Shown here piece after piece: positions 25,060 to 35,628 of a stretch of 64,000 nt of DNA. Position numbers and translations under genes: made by a program. The stretch is from Myxococcales bacterium (GTDB taxonomy: Bacteria; Lernaellota; Lernaellaia; Lernaellales; Lernaellaceae), in the NCBI GenBank assembly GCA_012517325.1, contig JAAYVF010000079.1, positions 27,352 through 91,351 on the forward strand, given 5' to 3'. The stretch's first letter is position 1. Each line of letters starts with the position of its first letter. The notes beneath the pieces are model-generated. The model was not told the origin of the DNA. It saw nothing but the letters and a program-made list of their open reading frames with translations, and ran no database searches.

Positions 25060-26146
25060 TCCCTTGTCCTACCTGGCCCGGCTGTTGGCCGTTTCCGGCG
25101 TCACCGGCCAGGAATCGGTCATTCTGGAGACGACCGCCGCGCTCTGCCGCGAGCTGGGCTTGTCGCCCGAGACGCACCCGGACGGTCTCATTCTGCGCGT
25201 TGCCGGCGCGCCGGGTGAACCCACCCTGGCCTTTTGCTCGCACCTGGACACCGTACCGGCGGGCGACGACTGGACCGTGCCGTCGCAGGCGGGCCTGATT
25301 CAAAACGACACCGCCTACGGACGCGGAGCGGTCGACGCCCGCGCCTCGTGTTTGGCGATCCTGCTGGCCCTCGCCCGGGCCGCCGCGAACCCCCACCGTC
25401 GCGGCAATCTTCTGGGGCTGCTTTCGATCGGCGAGGAAGGCTTCGATCCCTCGCTGCCGCGCCTATTGAAATTTGCCGGCGGCATCGACGCCGCGGTCGT
25501 CGGCGAGCCGACGCGCATGAACATCGCCAACGCCCAGCGTGGCTTGCTGGTCCTCGAACTGCATTCCACCGGCGTGCAGGGGCACGCGGCGCGGGTAGAG
25601 GGGAAAAACGCCATCCTGGCGCTGGCCGCCGATCTGCTGGCGGTGCGGCAACTGGCGTTCCCGAAGCACCGCAACCGTTTGGGTCCGGTCCGGATCACCC
25701 CGACGCGGATCGCCGGCGGCATCGCCGACAACGCCGCGCCGCCGACGGCGACCGTGCTGCTGGACGTGCGCACGACACCGCCCTATTCGCCCGAGGATAT
25801 CGTGGCGATCGTGCAAAACGCTGTGCAATCCGAGGTGCGCGTGCTATCCGATCAATGGATCCCCTGCGAAACGCCCGACGATCACCCCCTGGTGCTCGGC
25901 GCGTTGCGGGCCCTGCCGCAGGCGTCGATTTTCGCTTCCGACGCCACCAGCGATTGGGTCTTTCTGGCACAGCGGGGTATTCCGGCGATCAAGCTCGGCC
26001 CGGGCAATCCGGCGTTTTCCCACGCACCCGACGAGCGGATCACGCGGATCGAACTGGAAGAAGGAATCGCCGGTTACCTCCGCTTGGCGGAGCAGTGGCC
26101 GGCGGCGCACGAAACCACGTGGGAGGTGGACCATGCCGGAACATGA
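25052..26146 (+). CDS. M20 deacylase (ArgE/DapE/LysK family), TTG start
   Basis: A 364-residue di-zinc deacylase. Metal ligands are visible: H in C-S-H-L-D-T-V-P, D in G-R-G-A-V-D-A-R, E-E in I-G-E-E-G, E in V-G-E-P-T and H in F-S-H-A-P-D-E. The S-D-W-V-F-L and G-I-P-A-I-K-L-G-P-G segments resemble the Bacteroidetes-type enzyme that removes the acyl group after carbamoylation. It could act on acetylornithine or acetylcitrulline; without argF here this cannot be settled, so no symbol is given. It begins with TTG at 25052 preceded by AGGAGA, and overlaps argB by 8 bases. Confidence 0.85.
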   Translation: MSDPLSYLARLLAVSGVTGQESVILETTAALCRELGLSPETHPDGLILRVAGAPGEPTLAFCSHLDTVPAGDDWTVPSQAGLIQNDTAYGRGAVDARASCLAILLALARAAANPHRRGNLLGLLSIGEEGFDPSLPRLLKFAGGIDAAVVGEPTRMNIANAQRGLLVLELHSTGVQGHAARVEGKNAILALAADLLAVRQLAFPKHRNRLGPVRITPTRIAGGIADNAAPPTATVLLDVRTTPPYSPEDIVAIVQNAVQSEVRVLSDQWIPCETPDDHPLVLGALRALPQASIFASDATSDWVFLAQRGIPAIKLGPGNPAFSHAPDERITRIELEEGIAGYLRLAEQWPAAHETTWEVDHAGT

Positions 26147-26602
26147 ACGCCGACGCCAGCAAATCATGGCCTTGATCGCGACGGAACCCGTCGCCACGCA
26201 GGGTCAACTCGTGCAACTTTTGCGCCGCCAGGGCATCGTCTGCACCCAGGCCTCGGTGTCGCGCGACATCAAGGAATTGGGCTTGATCAAGCAAGGCGGC
26301 CGTTACGCCAAGGCGTCTGCCGTGGCCGCGCCGCGCGAACTATCCGCCGAGGTTCTGCCGCGGGTTCGCGCCGTGCTCCCGGCCGGCGACGCCCTGGTCG
26401 TCATCAAAACCAATCCCGGCGAGGCGAGCCTGGTGGCGATCGCCGTCGACGCGGCGAATTGGCCTTCGGTCGTCGGCACCGTCGCCGGCGACGACACCGT
26501 TTTCGTGGCCTGCCCCGGCCATCCTGGACAAAAGAAAACCATCCGCCGCTTGCAGGCCGCTCTGGCCGCCAATGCCGGCGGCGAGCGGAAAGGAACCCGG
26601 CA

Positions 26603-26606
<4 letters not shown>
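26133..26606 (+). CDS. argR: Arginine repressor ArgR
   Basis: A 157-residue arginine-sensing regulator. The N-terminal winged helix has T-Q-A-S-V-S-R-D-I-K-E-L-G (recognition helix, near residues 38-50). The C-terminal hexamerisation and arginine-binding domain ends in V-V-G-T-V-A-G-D-D-T-V-F-V-A-C, with the G-T-V-A-G-D-D-T arginine-site signature. It overlaps the M20 gene by 14 bases and the argG start by 4. Finding argR inside the operon that has ARG boxes at its promoter indicates autoregulation. Confidence 0.96.
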
Positions 26607-27871
<1,265 letters not shown>

Positions 27872-29269
27872 ATGACGCTCTACCGCGGCCGGGTGAACGG
27901 CGAATACGGCGGGCTGATGAACGCGATCAACCGCTCCTTGCCGGTGGACATCCGGCTGCTCCCGTACGACGTGCTGACCAACCGCGCCTGGGCGGCCGAA
28001 TTGCAGCGCCTGGGCGTTCTCACCGCGGACGAATTCACCGCCCTCGCGGCGGCGCTGAACCGGATTCTGGTCATGTACCAGGAAGGAGCTTTCGCCGACC
28101 TGCCCGCCGACGAGGACGTGCACACCCTCGTGGAACGCCTTTTGACCGAACAACTCGGCCCGACCGGGGCGAAAATCCATACCGGTCGAAGCCGCAACGA
28201 TCAGGTGGTCACGGACGTGCGGTTGATGGCCGTCGATTGCCTGACGGAATTGCTGAACGAACTGCGCGAGCTGATCGCCCTGACCGCTCACCTGGCCACG
28301 ACGCACGCCGAGACGTTATTCGCGGGGACGACGCATCTGCAACCCGCGCAACCGATCACTCTCGGCTTCTATTTTCTGTCGCTCGCCTTCGCGCTGCGCC
28401 GCGACCACGAACGGCTGGCGGACGCCCGGACGCGGACCGATCGCTGTCCCCTGGGCTCCGGCGCCTTGGCTGGATCGGCCTTCGCGGTCGACCGCGCGGC
28501 CCTGGCCGAGGCCCTGGGCTTCGCCGGCGTTTCTCCCAACGCCCTGGACGCGATCTCCGACCGCGATTTCGTCCAGGAGATCGCCGGCGCGATCGCCATC
28601 CTGGGTTCGCACCTGTCGCGCTATGCCGAACAATTCGTCCTCTGGGCGCAACCCGATTTCGGCTTCATCCGCTTTGCCGACGACTGGTCCACCGGCTCGT
28701 CGATGATGCCGCAGAAACGCAACCCCGACGCCATGGAACTGGTGCGGGCCAAGGCCGCCCGCTGCCTCGGCAATACCGTCACCCTCCTGACCCTGACCAA
28801 AGGCCTGGCACCTTCCTACTCGAAGGATTTGCAGGAAGACAAAGCAGCGCTGTTTGATTCGCTGGATACCGCGCTCCTGACGGTCCAGGTTTTCCGGCAA
28901 GCGCTACAAACCGCCATCTTCAACGAGGACCGCTTACGTGGCTCGCTGACATTCGATTTGCTGGCGACCGAAATCGCCGATGCCCTGACCCGCGCGGGCC
29001 TCCCGTTCAGGCAAGCGCACGAACGCGTCGGCGAATTTTTCCGGCGGCTCGACGCCGAAAACCGCACCGCGTCGAGTCTGACCGACACGGAATGGCACGC
29101 CACCTTCCCCGAATTGCCCGATTCGTCCGTCGCGCGCGATTTCGCGGCCGCGGTCGAACGGCGACAGGTGCTCGGCGGCGCGGCGCCGGCGGAGGTGCGG
29201 CGGCAATGCCGCGAATTGCAGCGGTGGTTGGAAGATTTTAAAAAGTCCTCCCCGATCGGCAGGGAATGA
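27872..29269 (+). CDS. argH: Argininosuccinate lyase
   Basis: A 465-residue fumarase-superfamily enzyme that cleaves argininosuccinate to arginine and fumarate. The signature loop G-S-S-M-M-P-Q-K-R-N-P-D is near residues 272-283, and H-T-G-R-S-R-N-D-Q and T-H-L-Q-P-A-Q-P occupy the other two conserved regions. The Ser in the S-S-M-M loop is the likely general base. Its ATG follows the argG stop directly. It is the last gene of the arginine operon; after it comes a gap with a separate promoter. Confidence 0.96.
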   Translation: MTLYRGRVNGEYGGLMNAINRSLPVDIRLLPYDVLTNRAWAAELQRLGVLTADEFTALAAALNRILVMYQEGAFADLPADEDVHTLVERLLTEQLGPTGAKIHTGRSRNDQVVTDVRLMAVDCLTELLNELRELIALTAHLATTHAETLFAGTTHLQPAQPITLGFYFLSLAFALRRDHERLADARTRTDRCPLGSGALAGSAFAVDRAALAEALGFAGVSPNALDAISDRDFVQEIAGAIAILGSHLSRYAEQFVLWAQPDFGFIRFADDWSTGSSMMPQKRNPDAMELVRAKAARCLGNTVTLLTLTKGLAPSYSKDLQEDKAALFDSLDTALLTVQVFRQALQTAIFNEDRLRGSLTFDLLATEIADALTRAGLPFRQAHERVGEFFRRLDAENRTASSLTDTEWHATFPELPDSSVARDFAAAVERRQVLGGAAPAEVRRQCRELQRWLEDFKKSSPIGRE

Positions 29270-29320
29270 AAACCGTCGACCCAGCGCCGCACTGCGGTCC
29301 GGTCGGTCGGTTCGGACTTC

Positions 29321-29350
29321 TTGCGACGGCCGCTCGGATCGGCGTATAAT
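29321..29350 (+). promoter_or_regulatory. Sigma-70 promoter ahead of the membrane beta-propeller gene
   Basis: TTGCGA at 29321-29326, an 18-base spacer and a perfect TATAAT at 29345-29350, in the 210-base gap after argH. It gives an untranslated leader of about 120 bases before the GTG start at 29480, in which I see no clear riboswitch. Confidence 0.6.
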
Positions 29351-29479
29351 TCCTTCCAGTCAGATCCACCATTTTTCCCGATTCATCCGATGATTTACTG
29401 GGAAATTTTCTCTCATCCGTTACGGTGGGCCGGCTAACAAAACGATGATTCGGCCGGATACGCGATCAGGAGCCAAAGC

Positions 29480-31063
29480 GTGTTTTATTCTGTCACATCG
29501 CCGCCGGCCGACTCGACCTTCCCGGGAAATCCCCGGTCCCGGCGACATCGTTGGCGCCAACTCCCCTCCTGGAAAAAAGGGGTTCTCCTGCTCCTGGATT
29601 CCGCCCTCGTCCTCGGCGGGTTGGTTCAGTACGGTGTCGATAATCCGCTGTTGACCGTCCCGGCGTTGGCGACGGTCTATCTTTACAATCGCGGCGGTTT
29701 GTCCGGGCGGGGAATTTTTTCGGCAATTTTTTATTGGCTGTTGTTGCTCAATGCTTTCGATGAAACGATTTTCATCCTGCCTTTCGTCCTTCGCGAGGCG
29801 CCGTTCTGGGGAACCGTCGCGACCCTCGCCGGGCCGCTTTTTCTTGCCGGATTGGTCATCCGCTATTTTTCGTTCATCAAGCCGTACCGGATCGCTTTGA
29901 CGACTTCGCTGGTCGCCACCGCCCTGCTCAGCATGCACCTCGGATCCTCCCACGACGCCGACACGACGAAACCCGCCCTGGCCAACCGGGCGATCCGCGT
30001 TTTGGCGCAATGGCCCGACGATCGGACGCAAGGCCCGCGCAAGATTCTGGTCGATTCGAAACGCAACATCCTTTATCTCAGCAATCGATTCGGGCTCGGC
30101 ACACCGTCGATCCGCATCGCCACGCCCGTCACCTTGTACCGCTACGACCTAGCAGCCGGGACAACGACTCCGTATTCCATGACCGGCGGCGAGGCGATCG
30201 GCATGGCGCTCGATGACGCCTCGGGCGATCTGGTCGTTTCCCTCGCGCGAACAAAAGCAAATCAGGCCCATGGCAAGTTTCCCGTCCGCGAATTGGCGGT
30301 GATCGACGAAACGGGCGGGATCGTTCACCGGGTCAACCTCCCCAGCGATCAAGGCGGCTACTACGATTACCTCGCCATCGTCGACGGCCGGGTTTTCCTT
30401 CTTTCCGACAATTTATTCCTCGAAACGGATCTGGCGCTGAAGAACATCCGGTTCGATCCGCGCCATGATTTGGGCCTGCCTTTCTGTTCTCGGCTGACGG
30501 GGGCCGACAGCGATCAAGGCAACGTCTTCTTCACGGCCGTCAATCCGCCGATCAAAGGGCGTTTGGGCGGCAACAATATCCAGTCGTTGTCCCTCCCCGC
30601 CCTGAAGCAACAAGCGGCGCTCAAGGACAATTGGACCGGCTATTGGAACGTCGCGCTCGATCCGGACCACCGCCTGATCGCCGTACTCAACAACAGCCTT
30701 TTCGAACGGGCGCAAGTCAGTCTTTATTCGCTCGACCTTCGCCCGTTGAAGCAAATCCCCCTACCGGGCGTTGTCCGGGCCTTCGCCGTCGATTTTCGGC
30801 GCGGCCGAATCTTTACCGCCGATTTCGCCACGGGGAAAATCGCCGTCTTCGCTCTCGACACGGGAAAGCAACTGACCGCCGTCGACCTGGGAGTCGTCGT
30901 TCGCGCCATGGCCGTCGGTCCTTCCGGCGAGGTTTATCTCGGCACCAAAGTAGGGTTATATCGTTTGGATCCGGATCTTCTGCTATCGTCCGCCGGCGGG
31001 AAGCGACCAGCGGATCAAACCGTGGGCGACGAAACCGGACGGCCCGACGAGAGAGGGGAGTGA
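29480..31063 (+). CDS. Polytopic membrane protein with C-terminal beta-propeller domain
   Basis: A 527-residue protein, probably starting at GTG after AGGAG seven bases upstream. Residues about 30-165 contain about five hydrophobic segments. The rest is a soluble, probably periplasmic, YncE/SMP-30-like propeller (repeated I-L-V-D-S-K-R-N-I-L-Y-L-S, I-G-M-A-L-D-D-A-S-G, V-A-L-D-P-D-H-R, F-A-V-D-F-R-R-G-R-I, M-A-V-G-P-S-G-E-V-Y-L-G). It ends 5 bases before the radical SAM gene, so they form an operon. No haem or metal site is visible in the propeller. The architecture (membrane domain then periplasmic domain) matches the cytochromes 3 kb further on. Function unknown. Confidence 0.75.
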   Translation: MFYSVTSPPADSTFPGNPRSRRHRWRQLPSWKKGVLLLLDSALVLGGLVQYGVDNPLLTVPALATVYLYNRGGLSGRGIFSAIFYWLLLLNAFDETIFILPFVLREAPFWGTVATLAGPLFLAGLVIRYFSFIKPYRIALTTSLVATALLSMHLGSSHDADTTKPALANRAIRVLAQWPDDRTQGPRKILVDSKRNILYLSNRFGLGTPSIRIATPVTLYRYDLAAGTTTPYSMTGGEAIGMALDDASGDLVVSLARTKANQAHGKFPVRELAVIDETGGIVHRVNLPSDQGGYYDYLAIVDGRVFLLSDNLFLETDLALKNIRFDPRHDLGLPFCSRLTGADSDQGNVFFTAVNPPIKGRLGGNNIQSLSLPALKQQAALKDNWTGYWNVALDPDHRLIAVLNNSLFERAQVSLYSLDLRPLKQIPLPGVVRAFAVDFRRGRIFTADFATGKIAVFALDTGKQLTAVDLGVVVRAMAVGPSGEVYLGTKVGLYRLDPDLLLSSAGGKRPADQTVGDETGRPDERGE

Positions 31064-31068
31064 CAAAG

Positions 31069-32460
31069 ATGCACGTGCTGCTGGTCCGGCCATTGAAAGA
31101 GGCCGACTTTCATTATCTCTGCCCGGATATCGGACTGGGTTACCTATCCACGGCTTTGAAACGCCAGGGACACACCGTGGAGTTGCTCGACCTGCAATTG
31201 GCCCTGTTCCGGCGGCAAGTCACCGCGAAGAGCGCCATCGACCTCTTGCTGCAAAAGCAGGCGGATGTCATCGGGTTCAAGGCTTTGAATCTGGAACTGC
31301 CATTCGCCCGGGCGGCGGCCGCGGCGCTCAAGGCGCAACGGCCGGAGCGCAAACTGATCGTCGGCGGTCCGGCTTCCAGCGGATTGCAGGACCAAATTTT
31401 CAAGCATCTGCCGGCGGTCGACTTTGCGTTTCGCGGCGAAGCCGAGATCGGGTTTCCCGCCTTGTTGGCGAACCTGGAACCGGGCGGCCGCTACGAGGAC
31501 ATCCCGGGCCTGATCTGGCGGGAAAACGGCCAGGTCAGACAGAATCCGCAAATTTTCACGGAGGATCTCGATTCCCTCGGGCCCATCGATTGGGAACTGC
31601 TGAATCCGCCCGCCTATCCGACCGATTGGAGCGGCGGCGACACGAAATTCCCGATCATGGCCACCCGCGGTTGCCCTTATACCTGCAACTATTGCCAGGG
31701 CCATACGATCTGCGGCCGCAAGTTCCGCACCCGATCGGTCGAAGCGGTCATCGACGAAATTCAATTTTTACAACGGCGCTTCGGCCTGACCAGCTTTTCG
31801 ATCGCAGACGACAATTTCACCTTCAATCGCGAATACAGCGTCCGCTTCGCCGAAACCCTGCTCTCCCGAAACATCAAGTTGAAGTGGCATTGTCACAACG
31901 CCTTGCGGGTCGAAACCCTCGATGTCGAACTGATGCGCCTCTTTGAAAAGGCCGGCTGCTATTACGCCCGCGTGGCCATCGAATCCGGATCGCAGCGCGT
32001 GCTGGACCTGATGAACCGCCGTTCCAATCTGGAACGGATCAAGGAAATCATCACCCAGATCGCGGCAAATACCCACATCCGCATGATGGCCTTTTTCATT
32101 CTGGGATACCCGGGCGAAACCGTCGAAGAGGCAAAAATGTCGATCGACCTGGCCTGCCGGCTACCGCTGGATCGCGCGGGCTTTTTCAATTTCACTCCCT
32201 TGCCGGGCACCGTCATTTACCAGCGCCTGCAGGCCGAAGGCCTGCTGGAAAATTTCGACATCGAGAAAAACGCCTTGAACGTCAAGCCGCTGGTGGCCTT
32301 CTCGCATTCGCCCCGCACGTTGCACTGGCTGAAGCTCAAAGGGCTATTGCGGTTTTACCTGAGGCCGCGGGTGATCAAGGGACTGCTCGCGGATATCGAA
32401 TCGTTCGAACACTTTCGGCGGTTGCTGCAAAGGGTCACCAGCGTGGTTTTCGGGCGCTAG
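31069..32460 (+). CDS. B12-binding radical SAM protein (1)
   Basis: A 463-residue enzyme with an N-terminal cobalamin-binding-type domain (H-V-L-L-V-R-P, G-Y-L-S-T-A-L-K-R-Q-G-H, I-V-G-G-P) and a radical SAM barrel. The cluster motif is R-G-C-P-Y-T-C-N-Y-C (C-X3-C-X2-C) near residues 200-209. C-terminal M-N-R-R-S, F-F-I-L-G-Y-P-G-E-T and F-T-P-L-P-G-T are typical of the BchE/elongator-like subset. These enzymes methylate or rearrange unactivated carbons of lipids, pigments or natural products; the substrate is unknown. The start is ATG 31069 after GGGGAG, although an overlapping GTG at 31060 is possible. Confidence 0.87.
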   Translation: MHVLLVRPLKEADFHYLCPDIGLGYLSTALKRQGHTVELLDLQLALFRRQVTAKSAIDLLLQKQADVIGFKALNLELPFARAAAAALKAQRPERKLIVGGPASSGLQDQIFKHLPAVDFAFRGEAEIGFPALLANLEPGGRYEDIPGLIWRENGQVRQNPQIFTEDLDSLGPIDWELLNPPAYPTDWSGGDTKFPIMATRGCPYTCNYCQGHTICGRKFRTRSVEAVIDEIQFLQRRFGLTSFSIADDNFTFNREYSVRFAETLLSRNIKLKWHCHNALRVETLDVELMRLFEKAGCYYARVAIESGSQRVLDLMNRRSNLERIKEIITQIAANTHIRMMAFFILGYPGETVEEAKMSIDLACRLPLDRAGFFNFTPLPGTVIYQRLQAEGLLENFDIEKNALNVKPLVAFSHSPRTLHWLKLKGLLRFYLRPRVIKGLLADIESFEHFRRLLQRVTSVVFGR

Positions 32461-32483
32461 GACGCGCGATCGCCCGCGCCCGC

Positions 32484-33914
32484 CTACCGGTGCCAGGTCT
32501 TGCCGAGTTCGTAGCTGAGCAATTGGCGGCCGAGCGCGCTTTTAGCCTTAAATTCGCGGTAGCTGCGCAAACCCGACACTTCCCGCCAAAGATGCCCCGG
32601 CGTGAAATAAAACCGCCGGTAAGCGGATTTCAGGTGGTGGACCAACCGCGTCAACGGCACTTCCGTTTCCCAAATCCGCACCTGGAAATGCGGCGTCGGG
32701 GCCAGCGTGTATTCCCGGTATGGATCCTTTTTCATGGCGCCGTTCGAGAGCGCGTCCTGGAACAACCGCGTGCCGGGATAGAGCATCACCGGCATGAACA
32801 TCGCGTAATTCGACCGCAACTGGAGGGCGAAGTCGATGGTCCGGCGGATTTGTTGTTCGGTTTCATGCGGAAAGCCGAGCATGAAATAGGCCTGGGTGCA
32901 TAGCCCGTGGCGTTTCGCCTGGGCGACCGCCTGGATGACCTTGTCCAGATCGATCCGTCGATCCATGGCTTGCAGAATTTCCGGGTTGGCGCTCTCGACG
33001 CCGATATTGACTCGATTGCATCCCGCGGCGGCAAGCAGGCCGAAAAATTCCTCGTCGGTGTTGTCGCCGCGGATGCGTGTCGAAAATTGCAGGGGCAGTT
33101 TACGGTCCGCCAGCCGGCGGCAGATTTCCTTGGCCCGCTCCAGGTCGACATTGAACGTGCCGTCCCACAGATGGACGCCGCCAAAACCCTGCGCGGCGAT
33201 CTGTTCGAATTCCGCCACCACGTTTTCCGGAGAACGGGCGCGATAGCCTTTTTCCGCCAGGTCGCCGCAATAACGACACAAGTAAGGACAACCGCGCGAG
33301 GTGATCATCGAGGTTTCCATGCCTTGCGGATTCACCGCGCAGTGATAATAGCGATAGCGGACCGGCGAACGATCGGGGAAGGCATACCGGTCGATATTGG
33401 CCAATCTGGGCAGCGGTGCGACGAATACCGACTCGTTTCTTTCATCGCGATAAATCAATCCCTCGACCTCAGCGAAGGATCGCTTTCCGGCTAGCGCCTC
33501 ACACAGGTTCAAAATCGGGAATTCCCCGTCGCCGGAAATGAGAAAATCAATTTCATGATGGGAGAGCGTCTCTTCCGGATAGAGGTCGATGTGCGGCCCG
33601 CCGAGCGCGATCTTGGTGTCGGGTTGGATCGATTTGATCAGCCGCGCGCTGAACAAAACATCATAAAAGAGAAACGTATAAGCCGTCAGGCAAGCGATTT
33701 GCGGCCGGAATTCGCGGATCCGCTCCGCAATTTTCTTTGCGCCATGATCCGGTGCGTTGGCATCGATAAACAGGACATCATGTCCGGCACTGCGCAAACT
33801 GGCCGCCAGATAGAGCAATCCCAGCGGCGGCAGGAAGCTGACGTGTACGTAAGCCGTTGAGACCGGCATTTCCGCGGCGTGCCTGGTTTGCGGATTGAAA
33901 AGCAAAACGCGCAT
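32484..33914 (-). CDS. B12-binding radical SAM protein (2)
   Basis: A 476-residue enzyme convergent with the previous one and of the same class but only distantly similar. The B12-like domain has L-L-F-N-P-Q-T-R, G-L-L-Y-L-A-A-S-L-R-S-A-G-H-D and A-L-G-G-P-H. The radical SAM motif is R-G-C-P-Y-L-C-R-Y-C near residue 210. I-G-V-E-S-A-N-P-E and F-M-L-G-F-P-H-E-T follow. The C-terminal Arg/Tyr-rich segment (R-R-F-Y-F-T-P) is common in this group. It is divergent from the cytochrome genes with 241 bases between, so a shared regulatory region is possible. Substrate unknown. Confidence 0.87.
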   Translation of the reverse strand: MRVLLFNPQTRHAAEMPVSTAYVHVSFLPPLGLLYLAASLRSAGHDVLFIDANAPDHGAKKIAERIREFRPQIACLTAYTFLFYDVLFSARLIKSIQPDTKIALGGPHIDLYPEETLSHHEIDFLISGDGEFPILNLCEALAGKRSFAEVEGLIYRDERNESVFVAPLPRLANIDRYAFPDRSPVRYRYYHCAVNPQGMETSMITSRGCPYLCRYCGDLAEKGYRARSPENVVAEFEQIAAQGFGGVHLWDGTFNVDLERAKEICRRLADRKLPLQFSTRIRGDNTDEEFFGLLAAAGCNRVNIGVESANPEILQAMDRRIDLDKVIQAVAQAKRHGLCTQAYFMLGFPHETEQQIRRTIDFALQLRSNYAMFMPVMLYPGTRLFQDALSNGAMKKDPYREYTLAPTPHFQVRIWETEVPLTRLVHHLKSAYRRFYFTPGHLWREVSGLRSYREFKAKSALGRQLLSYELGKTWHR

Positions 33915-34155
33915 CGTTCAGTCTCTTTCGCAGCGACGAAAAGATATATCTGATCTATAAATGTTCTATTTCCCGCTGCCTCAATCGGGTGATTATGGCA
34001 ACTTTTGCACCACAGGGAAAGCTTAATTGACAGCGGAAAGGCGCGCGAGCCCGAGGCGAAGTATCGAGGAATGTCGTTGCTCTCGCTCCTGGAATCTGTC
34101 AAACTGCTTAATTGTTCTCACATAGCAGAGGAAATCAATCATTTCGGCGGATCCA

Positions 34156-35628
34156 GTGATACGAACCCGGGCCATGGCCGTTCTTCGCGGCACGCTTTTC
34201 CGTCACCTTTTCCGCTTTGATGTTCTCGACGGCATTTTCATCGTCGGAATCTACGTGCTCGGTTCCTACATGGTCATTGATGTTCCGGTGGATGTTCTCA
34301 TTTTCGCCGCCTTTTACGCGCTGACGTCATCGCCCCGGCTCGGGTTTCGCCGCTTCGTCTATGCCGTTCTGATTTACGGTCTGGCCACACTGACTTTTTC
34401 CGGCATCGCTTTCTACTTTTTCGGCAAATTCACGGCGCCCAACCTATATTTACGGCTGTTTCATCAAGTCGGTTCGCGCTTTCTCTTTCTTACCTGGCTG
34501 CCTTATCTATTGATCCTTTCACGAACCCCGATGGAAGACCGATCGGCGCGCGATCGTTGGCTTTTCAATTTCGGCATTCTCTTCTTCAAGCTTTCGATTT
34601 ACGCCGGTTTGATCATGGCCGGTTTGAGCAACTTCGGCGGTTTGATCGACTATCATATTATTCTGCTCTTGGCGGCGATTCCCTGCCTGGCGCCCACGAT
34701 TCTACGCGCGGATCCGCCGACCGCCGAAGCGCCTCCGCCCTTCTCGATTCGCCAGCTCGCCCGAAAGCGCGAAACCATCCTGGCTTTGTCGGCCGCTTTG
34801 GTTACGATCGCTTTATTGGTCGGCCTTTCTCCAACGACTCCGGGCTTTTTCGCCGACACCTCGACTTTTCTGCTGCCCGGCAAAGCCGCCGATTTTTCGC
34901 CGTCACCGTTTCGCTCCGCCACCGGGCATTATTACCGGCCGGAATACCTGGCCCGCTCGAATGGCTGCGGGGTTCGCGCTTGCCACCCCAGTGTGCTCGG
35001 CGAATGGACGCTTTCGAAACATCGCTTCAGCACCGGCCCCGATTATCAACAGATGCTCGAAGAGGTCGTCCGCGAATGCGGCGCACCGGCGGCGAGGGTC
35101 TGCGCCGCCTGCCACGATCCAATTTCATTGCTCGCCGGCCAGGTGGATTACGGCCGATCCTTCGATTCGCCGGAAGGTTTGCGCGAGGGCATTTCCTGCC
35201 TCGTTTGCCATTCCCTTTTCGCGGTGGGCACTCGGCCGGCAAACGGGGCGTTGGAATTTCGCTTTCCCGAATATTTTTACCTGAGCCCGCTCAGCCTACT
35301 GGCGATGGTCGCGGTCGCCGACGAACATCGGCTCGATTTCGCGGCGGCCGGTTATCGCGACGACCGTCTTTGCGTCGCCTGTCATCGCATTCAACCCTTG
35401 GCCGGCGAAGAATGGCGAAAACTCGACAAATGGTTGCTCGCGCCGATCCATGGACAACCGGACATGCATCCCGAGTGCCGCGGCGAAAAAGGTTGCCTGG
35501 ATTGCCACATGCCCAAGAGCAGCGATGCGGAACGGCCCGGGCCTTCCTTGGCCGATCATCGCTTTCTGGTGAAAACAGCCGTGTCGGATGATCAAACGCC
35601 GGCCGCCACGCCGGGGCAAACGCCATGA
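34156..35628 (+). CDS. Membrane-anchored multihaem cytochrome c (1)
   Basis: A 490-residue protein. Residues 1-240 hold about six hydrophobic segments; the rest is a periplasmic haem domain. The haem sites in order are C-G-V-R-A-C-H (CX4CH, C271-H277), C-A-A-C-H, C-L-V-C-H, C-V-A-C-H and C-L-D-C-H, giving five c-type haems if all are used. CX4CH is known in cytochrome c3. Extra His (S-K-H-R-F, D-M-H-P) may be distal ligands. The start is GTG 34156 after GGCGGAT; ATG 34174 is the alternative. Its stop overlaps the next gene by 4 bases. It likely moves electrons between a membrane quinol pool and the periplasm. Confidence 0.83.
   Translation: MIRTRAMAVLRGTLFRHLFRFDVLDGIFIVGIYVLGSYMVIDVPVDVLIFAAFYALTSSPRLGFRRFVYAVLIYGLATLTFSGIAFYFFGKFTAPNLYLRLFHQVGSRFLFLTWLPYLLILSRTPMEDRSARDRWLFNFGILFFKLSIYAGLIMAGLSNFGGLIDYHIILLLAAIPCLAPTILRADPPTAEAPPPFSIRQLARKRETILALSAALVTIALLVGLSPTTPGFFADTSTFLLPGKAADFSPSPFRSATGHYYRPEYLARSNGCGVRACHPSVLGEWTLSKHRFSTGPDYQQMLEEVVRECGAPAARVCAACHDPISLLAGQVDYGRSFDSPEGLREGISCLVCHSLFAVGTRPANGALEFRFPEYFYLSPLSLLAMVAVADEHRLDFAAAGYRDDRLCVACHRIQPLAGEEWRKLDKWLLAPIHGQPDMHPECRGEKGCLDCHMPKSSDAERPGPSLADHRFLVKTAVSDDQTPAATPGQTP

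Noticed and set aside
33915..34155. TTGACA at 34027-34032 as the promoter of the cytochrome genes
   Set aside because: No acceptable -10 element is found at 16-18 bases downstream; the real promoter of this gap remains unassigned.
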